DNA of 64,000 bases from Salinigranum salinum (lineage in GTDB: Archaea; Halobacteriota; Halobacteria; Halobacteriales; Haloferacaceae): assembly GCF_009176545.1 (NCBI RefSeq), contig NZ_VTOJ01000002.1, positions 744,001 through 808,000 on the forward strand, in the 5' to 3' direction. Position numbers and translations under genes: made by a program. Every line of letters starts with the position of its first letter. Position 1 is the first letter of the stretch. Under the pieces are notes generated by a model that saw nothing but the letters and a program-made list of their open reading frames with translations, was not told the DNA's origin and did not search any database. This document shows positions 58,151 through 64,000 of this stretch, piece by piece.

Positions 58151-58498
58151 ATGGCACTCACCGTCCAGCCGTCGGCGATCGTCGAGGCGTACGAACCCGA
58201 CGAGGGGATCGAACTGCGGCCGCTCGTGAGCAGTGACGAGCTGATGGTCGTCCGGGTCGACATCGCGCCGGGCGCGACGCTCCGCGTCCACGACCACCCA
58301 CACGAGCAGGCGGGCTACGTCGCCGAGGGATCGTTCACGTTCACCGGCGACGAGGAGCGCACGGTCGAACGGGGGGACGGCTACTACGTCCCGCCGGGCC
58401 ACGAACACGGCGTGATCGGCGGCGACGAGCCGGCGGTGGCGATCGACGTGTTCACGCCGGCCCGCGAGGAGTACCGCGAACGGTTCGACCACCTCTGA
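58151..58498 (+). CDS. Cupin-fold small protein
   Basis: A 115-residue single cupin with motif 1 RVHDHPHEQAGYVAEG (His, His and Glu ligands) and motif 2 VPPGHEHGVIGGDE. It resembles the cupin at 53566 and ends in a similar VAIDVFTPAREEY. A KdgF-like role, linearising unsaturated uronates, is one possibility in this locus but is only inference. It converges with the LUD/iron-sulfur gene. Confidence 0.9.
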   Translation: MALTVQPSAIVEAYEPDEGIELRPLVSSDELMVVRVDIAPGATLRVHDHPHEQAGYVAEGSFTFTGDEERTVERGDGYYVPPGHEHGVIGGDEPAVAIDVFTPAREEYRERFDHL

Positions 58499-58588
58499 GT
58501 CGACCGTCGCTGTCGGCGGAGACGGGCCGTGTAGGTCGGCGCGTCAGGGAGTGGAGCCGCCGCGTCGGCAGAGAGAGAGACCGCGGCG

Positions 58589-60787
58589 TCAGCGCCCTGC
58601 GTGCGGGTCGAGGAGTTCGACGGGGTGGCGGCTCTCGTCGTCGAACAGCGCGTCCAGCTGTTCGAGACAGGAGGTGCCGCTGGCGACCGTCTCGCGGTCG
58701 GGGTGGTCGGCGAACTCGTCGGCGAGGTCCGACCCGACGTCCATGCTGAGTTCGTAGTACTCGGTCTTGTAGCCGAACGAGCCGGCCATCCCGCAACACT
58801 CCACCTCGGAGCTGACGACGTCGAAGCCGCGGTCGCGGAGTACTGCCTCGGTGTGGTCGTCCAGCCCCAGCGTACGCTGCTGACAGTGGCTGTGGTACGC
58901 GAGCTTTCGACCGTCCCCGTCGGCGAGCGCGTCGGCGTCGGCCCCGTTCTCCAGCAGACCGTAGACGTACTCCAGCACCTCGTAGCTCGACGCCGAGAGC
59001 CGCTCGAACGACGCCTCGGGGAGCAGTTTCTCGTACTCGCGGCGGAACATCGCCAGGTCGGAGGGTTCGATCACGACGACGTCGTGCCCGGCGTCGACGT
59101 GCTCGGCGAGCGCGGCGTACACCGCGCTGGCGCGGGCGTCGGCCGTCGACACCATCCCCTGCGAGAGCGGCGCCCGGCCGCTCTCGGGGACTTCGGGGAC
59201 CAGGACCTCGACGCCGAGCGCCTCCAGGGTTCGAACCGCCGCCTTCCCCCGGTCGACCATCGCGTAGTTCGTGTAGGGGTCGGCGTAGAGGACGGCCGTC
59301 CGCTCGGCGCTTGCGACCTGTGAGCCGCCGCGGGCGGCGAACCACTGCCGGAAGGTCTGACGCTCGAACGTCGGCAGGTCGCGCCGGCGGTCGATCCCGA
59401 CGGTCCGCTCCATGAGCCGTCGAACAGGGCCGAGGCTCGCCAGCCGGTTCGACAGGGGCGCGGTCGCGCTCCCGAGCTTCGCGAGCGTCTCGAAGTTGCC
59501 GAAGACGCGCTTCTGGAGGCTGAGTCCCTCGCTCTCCGCGTCGGGCGTCAGCCCGTCGACGAGCCAGTCGAGTTCGGTGTCCTCGCCGCGGTTGATGCGG
59601 TCGCGGACCACGGTGTTGATCCACGGGATGTCGATCTTGACGGGACAGGCGTTGACACAGCTGGAACAGCCCGTGCAGAGGTCGTTGAACTCCGCGGCGA
59701 CGTCGAGCCCCTCGATGCCGGCCTCCCAGCCGGTGGCGATCCCGCCCGAGTAGGTCTCGCCGCCGAAGGCGTGGCCGCCGACGTGCTGGAAGTTCGCGCA
59801 GGTGTTGGCACACGCCCCACACCGAATGCAGTAGAGCGTCTCCTTCAGTTCGGGGTCGTCGCGCATGTCGAACCGACCGTTGTCGACGAGGACGAGGTGG
59901 AAGTCGCGATCGCCGTCGGTCTCCGAGAGCGGCGTCTCCCGGTCGAAGTCGAGCGTCGGGGAGTCGACCGGCGGCGTGAAGACCGAGAGGTACTGCGGGA
60001 AGTCCTGGCCGGTCGCGGCGCGGGCGATGAGCTCGGTGAACGGTTCGAGCTGGTCGATCGAGGGGAGGAGCTTCTCGACGCCCGCGACCGCGATGTGGGT
60101 GTCGGGCGTGACCGCACACTTGCGGGCGTTGCCCTCGTTGGTGACGAGGACGATGCTCCCGCTCTCGGCGAGGACGAAGTTCGCGCCGGTCATACCAACG
60201 TCGGCCTCGACGATGCGCTCGAGGAGGTAGTCACGGGCGAAGGCCGTGAGCTGTTCGGCGGTTTCGAGCTCCTCGTCGAGGTCGAAGTGGGCGTTGAACA
60301 GTTCCGCGATCTCGCCGGTCGACTTGTGCAGCGACGGTCCCACGAGATGCGAGGGGGCCTCGTCGGCGACCTGCACCACGAACTCGCCGAGGTCGGTCTC
60401 GTACACGTCGTACCCCGCGCCCTCGAGGTGGTGGTTGAGCTCGAGCTCCTCCGTGGTCATCGACTTGCTCTTGACGAGCGTCTCCGCGTCGGCGTCGGCC
60501 ATGAGGCCCTCGATGTGGCGGTTCGCGTCGGCGGCGTCGTCGGCGACGTAGACGGTCCCGCCGTTCGCCTCGACGCTCTCGCGCGCCTGTTCGATGAGCT
60601 CGGGCAGGTTCGCGATCGCCGCCTCCTTGGTGGCCCGGGCCTCGGTTCGGGCGTCCTCGTACGTCTCGTACCGCTCGATGGCCGCGTACCGCTCGCGGTT
60701 CATGTGCGTCGTGTTCTCGCGGACGGTGTCGCGCTCGGTCTCGAGGAGGTGGCGGATCTTCGCCGCCTTCTGCTTCGCGTCGCTCAT
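58589..60787 (-). CDS. LUD-domain/iron-sulfur/CCG fusion (LutB plus LutA-like), lactate or glycolate oxidation
   Basis: A 732-residue protein joining what are separate LutB and LutA subunits in bacteria. Residues about 60-300 are the LUD domain (MTGANFVLAESGSIVLVTNE). Two 4Fe-4S motifs follow: CIRCGACANTC (about 317) and CTGCSSCVNACP (about 372). The C-terminal third is a heterodisulfide-reductase CCG domain (SHCQQRTLG and ECCGMAGSFGYK near 661). With the LutC-like gene upstream it should pass electrons from a 2-hydroxyacid to the respiratory chain. The two genes overlap by ATGA. Confidence 0.9.
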   Translation of the reverse strand: MSDAKQKAAKIRHLLETERDTVRENTTHMNRERYAAIERYETYEDARTEARATKEAAIANLPELIEQARESVEANGGTVYVADDAADANRHIEGLMADADAETLVKSKSMTTEELELNHHLEGAGYDVYETDLGEFVVQVADEAPSHLVGPSLHKSTGEIAELFNAHFDLDEELETAEQLTAFARDYLLERIVEADVGMTGANFVLAESGSIVLVTNEGNARKCAVTPDTHIAVAGVEKLLPSIDQLEPFTELIARAATGQDFPQYLSVFTPPVDSPTLDFDRETPLSETDGDRDFHLVLVDNGRFDMRDDPELKETLYCIRCGACANTCANFQHVGGHAFGGETYSGGIATGWEAGIEGLDVAAEFNDLCTGCSSCVNACPVKIDIPWINTVVRDRINRGEDTELDWLVDGLTPDAESEGLSLQKRVFGNFETLAKLGSATAPLSNRLASLGPVRRLMERTVGIDRRRDLPTFERQTFRQWFAARGGSQVASAERTAVLYADPYTNYAMVDRGKAAVRTLEALGVEVLVPEVPESGRAPLSQGMVSTADARASAVYAALAEHVDAGHDVVVIEPSDLAMFRREYEKLLPEASFERLSASSYEVLEYVYGLLENGADADALADGDGRKLAYHSHCQQRTLGLDDHTEAVLRDRGFDVVSSEVECCGMAGSFGYKTEYYELSMDVGSDLADEFADHPDRETVASGTSCLEQLDALFDDESRHPVELLDPHAGR

Positions 60788-61293
60788 CGGTCGGTCACGA
60801 GGACGACGTGGATCTCCGTCGGTCCGTGGACGCCGTAGACGAGCGCGCCCATGTCGCCGGTGGCGCTCGGTCCGGTGGCGAGGACGAGGCTGTCGTCGCC
60901 CACATCGAAGTCGTCGCCGACGCGGTCTAGCGCCGTCGCGACGTCCGGCACGACGACGCTCTCGGGGACGACGGCGACGTGGCGCTCGGGGTAGAGGCTC
61001 ACCGGTTCGGTTCCTCGTGCGTCGGAAGGGAGCGCGAGCGTTCCGTAGGAGGCGATGGCGTGGCGGACGTCGGTGACGCCAGTGTGTGCGGCGAGTAGCT
61101 CTTTCGGCGTCGGGTCGACCGTCACGGGCGCGTCACCGTACGAGAGTCCCAGCGCCGAGAGATCGGTCCCGACGGCGGGTTCGACGACGGCGTCCGCCAG
61201 CGTCGTCGCGAACTCGTTGCCCGTCGTCCGTGTCAACTCTGTTCCCTGTCGCTGTAACGACGCTTCGAGCGCGTCCATCGATTCGGCGGCCAT
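60784..61293 (-). CDS. LUD-domain protein (LutC-like)
   Basis: A 169-residue LUD-domain protein, partner of the large fusion downstream. It has IASYGTLALPSDARGTEPVS, ERHVAVVPESVVV and the family end LVLATGPSATGD followed by VYGVHGPTEIHVVLV. Its TGA overlaps the ATG of the fusion gene. The pair likely forms one oxidoreductase for lactate, glycolate or a related hydroxyacid. Confidence 0.92.
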   Translation of the reverse strand: MAAESMDALEASLQRQGTELTRTTGNEFATTLADAVVEPAVGTDLSALGLSYGDAPVTVDPTPKELLAAHTGVTDVRHAIASYGTLALPSDARGTEPVSLYPERHVAVVPESVVVPDVATALDRVGDDFDVGDDSLVLATGPSATGDMGALVYGVHGPTEIHVVLVTDR

Positions 61294-61483
61294 ACACGTG
61301 GGTCACGACCGGAGCGAGTTAACGTTTGCCTCCGGAGACGGGCGGTTACGGCCGGATTCGCCCAGTTCGGTCTCGACGGCCGACCGACGCGCGTCGCCGG
61401 TCGCCAGGGCTCGTGCCCCGGCCCGTCGAGCGTCGGAGCCACAGCCCAAGGGTATTAGACGCTCCCACGAGGAGGGTACTGGT

Positions 61484-62677
61484 ATGACAGACGGCGTCGA
61501 GTCGATCGCCGAGACGTACCACATTCAGTCACCGAACACCGTCTCGTACGGGATGGGCGCGACCGACGAACTCGCGTCGTTCGTCTCCGAGCGCTCAATC
61601 GACCGCGCGCTCGTCGTGACGGACGCGGACATCGTCGCCGCCGGTGCGACCGAGCCGGTCCTCGCGGCGCTCGAACGGGGCGGTGCCGACGTGACCGTCT
61701 TCGACGGCGTGAAGCCGGAGCCGAAGCTCTCGATGGCCGAAGACGCCGCAGCGGTCGCCGGAGACGGGGCGTTCGACCTGGTCGTCGGCGTCGGCGGGGG
61801 GAGCAGCATGGACACGGCGAAGCTCGCGTCGGTGCTCGCCGTACACGACGTCCCGATCCGAGAGATGGTCGGCATGGGGAACGTCCCGGGCGGCGGCCTG
61901 CCGCTGGCCCTGTTGCCGACGACGGCGGGGACCGGGAGCGAGGTCACGCACATCGGCGTCTTCGCCGACGAGGCCGACGGCGGGAACAAGGTCGTCGTCT
62001 ACTCCGAGCACCTGTTCGCCGACCTCGCCATCGTCGACCCCGCGCTCACCGAGTCACTCCCGCCGGGGGTCGCCGCCGCGACCGGCATGGACGCGCTCAC
62101 CCACGCGATCGAGGCGTACGTCACGGTGCTCCGCACGCCCTACACGGACGGCCTCGCCCGGCAGGCGATCGAACTCCTCGGCGAGAACCTCCGCGCGGCG
62201 GTCCACCAGGGGCCACACAACGATCGGGCGCGCTACAACACGAGTTTCGCGGCGACGGTGGCCGGCCAGGCGTTCGTCAACTCAGGTCTGGGGGCCGTCC
62301 ACGCGCTCACCTACCCGCTGGCCGTCGAGTACGGGCTCGGCCACGGGCTGGCGAACGCGGTGTTGCTCCCGCACGTCATGGCGTACAACGTCCCCGCCGA
62401 ACCGGAGCGGTTCGCGGAGATCGCGCGTCTCCTCGGGATGGAGCGTGCCCCCGGCGAGACGACGCTCGACGTGGCGTACAAGAGCGTCGACGCGGTGAAG
62501 GCGCTCAACGAGGACATCGGCATCCCGAACCGGATCCGCGAACTCGGGGAGATCGACACCGCCGAGTTCGACGCGTTCGCCGACGTCTGCTTCGAGTACT
62601 CCGAGCACAACATCGATCGGAACCCGCGGGCGATGAGCCACGACGACGTCGTCGGCCTGTTCGAGGACGCGTACTGA
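61484..62677 (+). CDS. Iron-containing alcohol dehydrogenase
   Basis: A 397-residue group III Fe-ADH. It has the NAD-binding GVGGGSSMDTAK (about residue 105), the metal region GMDALTHAIEAYV and GLGHGLANAVLLPH with His ligands, and GSEVTHIGVF. Members reduce aldehydes or oxidise hydroxyacids and sugar-derived alcohols. ATG 61484 follows GGAGGG by 7 bases; the frame is open further upstream, but those residues are random-looking and Arg/Ser-rich. Confidence 0.93.
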   Translation: MTDGVESIAETYHIQSPNTVSYGMGATDELASFVSERSIDRALVVTDADIVAAGATEPVLAALERGGADVTVFDGVKPEPKLSMAEDAAAVAGDGAFDLVVGVGGGSSMDTAKLASVLAVHDVPIREMVGMGNVPGGGLPLALLPTTAGTGSEVTHIGVFADEADGGNKVVVYSEHLFADLAIVDPALTESLPPGVAAATGMDALTHAIEAYVTVLRTPYTDGLARQAIELLGENLRAAVHQGPHNDRARYNTSFAATVAGQAFVNSGLGAVHALTYPLAVEYGLGHGLANAVLLPHVMAYNVPAEPERFAEIARLLGMERAPGETTLDVAYKSVDAVKALNEDIGIPNRIRELGEIDTAEFDAFADVCFEYSEHNIDRNPRAMSHDDVVGLFEDAY

Positions 62678-62895
62678 GAGCGTGCCGAGCGGATTCGACA
62701 CGGCACGTCCGGTAGTCAGCTACGGCTCGGCGTGTCCGAGAGCGATCGCGGAGCGGCGCGTTCGATCCTCGGCACCGGACCGACGTCCCCCTCGGGAGCC
62801 GAGACGGCCCTGTTCGACAGGACTGAACGGAAGAGTGCCAGTGACGGAACGCCAGACGGATCGGACGAACGGAGAGTCCGTCAGGACGAACAAAG

Positions 62896-62906
62896 AGTTT
62901 ATGTAA
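62896..62906 (+). promoter_or_regulatory. TATA element of the IclR gene
   Basis: AGTTTATGTAA lies 21-31 bases before ATG 62927. The transcript should be leaderless or nearly so. This spacing supports 62927 as the start over earlier in-frame codons. Confidence 0.55.
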
Positions 62907-62926
62907 AGACCGTAACGTGTGAAACC

Positions 62927-63700
62927 ATGGCAGGCCTGGGACGGAGAGCCAAGAACCCGGTGAAGACGACACAGACGACGCTCCGGGTCGTCGAAGCGCT
63001 CAAAGAACTCGACGGTGCGGGTGTGACGGAGCTCGCCGACCACCTCGACCTCCCGAAGAGCAGCGTCCACAACTACCTCAGTACCCTCGAACAGGAGGAG
63101 TACGTCACCAAGGACGGAAACACCTACCGTGTCGGACTGCGGTTTCTCGACCTCGGGTCGTACGCTCGCCACACCATGCCGGTGTACGAGGTGGCGAAAC
63201 CCGAGGTCAGGAGTCTGGCCGAGGAGACGGGCGAACTGGCGAACCTCCTCGTCGAGGACCACGGCCGCGGCGTCTACATCCACCGCGAGGCCGGGGCCGA
63301 CGCGGTGCGCGTCGACTGTTACACCGGTGTCAGGGTGTACCTGCACAGCACGGCGATGGGGAAGGCGATCCTCGCCCACCTCCCCGAGAGCCGGGTCCAC
63401 GAGATCCTCGACCGTCACGGGCTCCCCGAGAAGACGGAGCAGACGATCACGGAGCGCGACGCGCTGTTCGAGGAGCTGTCGGAGATACGTAAACGGGGGG
63501 TCGCGTTCGACCGGGAGGAACGCCTCAGCGGGCTCCGCTGCGTCGCGGTGCCGATCCTGAGCAACAGCAGCCGCGTCGAGGGTGCCCTCAGCGTCTCGGG
63601 TCCCACGAGCCGGATGCAGGGCGAGCGGTTCGAGTCGGAACTGCCCGAGCGACTCCGGAGCGCCGCCAACGTCATCGAGCTCAACATCACGTACTCGTAA
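62927..63700 (+). CDS. IclR-family transcriptional regulator
   Basis: A 257-residue regulator. The N-terminal winged helix (about 12-75) has TTLRVVEALKELDGAGVTEL, the recognition helix LPKSSVHNYLSTLE and the wing GNTYRVGLRFLDLG. The effector-binding domain (about 80-250) has the family blocks VRVYLHSTAMGKAILAHL, EIRKRGVAFDREERLSGLRC and VEGALSVSGPTSRM. IclR proteins sense small acids such as KDG or its relatives and control uronate genes, so it probably controls part of this island. It is the only clear transcription factor in the catabolic region. Confidence 0.95.
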   Translation: MAGLGRRAKNPVKTTQTTLRVVEALKELDGAGVTELADHLDLPKSSVHNYLSTLEQEEYVTKDGNTYRVGLRFLDLGSYARHTMPVYEVAKPEVRSLAEETGELANLLVEDHGRGVYIHREAGADAVRVDCYTGVRVYLHSTAMGKAILAHLPESRVHEILDRHGLPEKTEQTITERDALFEELSEIRKRGVAFDREERLSGLRCVAVPILSNSSRVEGALSVSGPTSRMQGERFESELPERLRSAANVIELNITYS

Positions 63701-63783
63701 CCGGGTCGCCGACAGTCGTGGAGAGGTCGGTCACCCGTCGGGAGACCGACGGAACCGTCGGCGACGACAGTAGCGAGAATCGA

Positions 63784-63871
63784 CGACAGCGACGACCGGA
63801 CTCGTCGACAGCGACGACCGGACTCGTCGACAGCTACGACCGGACTCGTCGACAGCTACGACCGGAGCTCC
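63784..63871. repeat. 22-bp tandem repeat, nearly four copies, overlapping a gene end
   Basis: Copies begin at 63784, 63806, 63828 and 63850; the last diverges near its end. The unit is CGACAGCGACGACCGGACTC plus GT, with CGACAGCTAC in later copies. The stop codon of the leftward partial dehydrogenase lies in the fourth copy. It fills the space between two convergent genes. Confidence 0.75.
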
Positions 63872-64000
63872 GAGACGTCGAACACCGGCTTGCAGGTCCC
63901 GCCGGCGAGGAACGTCTCGAACGCCTCGTCGACGTCGAGGAGCGAGAACCGGTCGTCGACGAACGTCGCCGTGTCGACGTCGCCGCGGCGGATCAGCCGC
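63856..64000 (-). CDS. Zinc-dependent alcohol dehydrogenase, C-terminal fragment at window edge
   Basis: Only the last 48 codons are in the window. They read RLIRRGDVDTATFVDDRFSL, then DVDEAFETFLAGGTCKPVFD, the normal C-terminal pattern of threonine/sorbitol-type Zn dehydrogenases. The gene enters from the right on the minus strand and ends at 63856 inside the 22-bp repeat array. No defect is visible in what can be seen. Confidence 0.8.
   Translation of the reverse strand, partial: RLIRRGDVDTATFVDDRFSLLDVDEAFETFLAGGTCKPVFDVSELRS

Overview
The window comes from a haloarchaeon. Base composition is very GC-rich, the predicted proteins are strongly acidic, several promoters look archaeal and leaderless (a TATA-like element about 22-33 bases before the start codon), and haloarchaeal families such as DUF7282, halocyanin-type cupredoxin and a DUF7260-like protein are present. 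No rRNA, tRNA, CRISPR array, insertion sequence or phage head/packaging gene was seen.

Region 1 (1-24947) is a nearly complete extracellular contractile injection system (eCIS; the Afp/PVC/MAC family of headless phage-tail-like particles). In order it holds an Ig-like accessory protein, sheath, tube, a short assembly-type protein, a DUF6760-type protein, a second tube, an AAA+ ATPase, an opposite-strand DUF4157 protein (likely cargo), a long disordered protein, a LysM/gp53-like protein, a spike hub and spike tip encoded by separate genes, a PAAR tip, gp25, two large J-like baseplate proteins, a tail-protein-I-like protein and a long repeat-rich fibre-like protein. Many junctions are ATGA, GTGA or TAGATG, so translation is probably coupled. 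The most unusual feature is baseplate decoration. One J-like protein carries two DUF7282 domains and a lamin-tail-like domain. Its neighbour carries a cupredoxin of halocyanin type whose two halves are in swapped order, with all four expected type-1 copper ligands present.

Region 2 (25797-36333) and region 3 (36665-64000) form a long catabolic and transport island for sugar acids and hydroxyacids. It has three enolase-superfamily dehydratase-like proteins, mannonate dehydratase (UxuA), a three-gene UxaA/altronate-dehydratase-like set, two LarA-type proteins, four SDRs, Zn- and Fe-dependent alcohol dehydrogenases, a D-2-hydroxyacid dehydrogenase, a 3HCDH-family dehydrogenase, a TPP enzyme, an FAH-family protein, two cupins, a LutABC-like LUD/iron-sulfur pair, a CUT1 sugar ABC transporter with a Tat lipoprotein, an MFS carrier and AzlCD. 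An IclR regulator lies near the right end, and several start sites have palindromes placed like operators. The likely logic is uptake, oxidation or epimerisation, dehydration to 2-keto-3-deoxy acids, then cleavage, but no KDG kinase or aldolase is in the window. Within the UxaA set, conserved motifs are split between the two large-subunit paralogues, which suggests an obligate complex.
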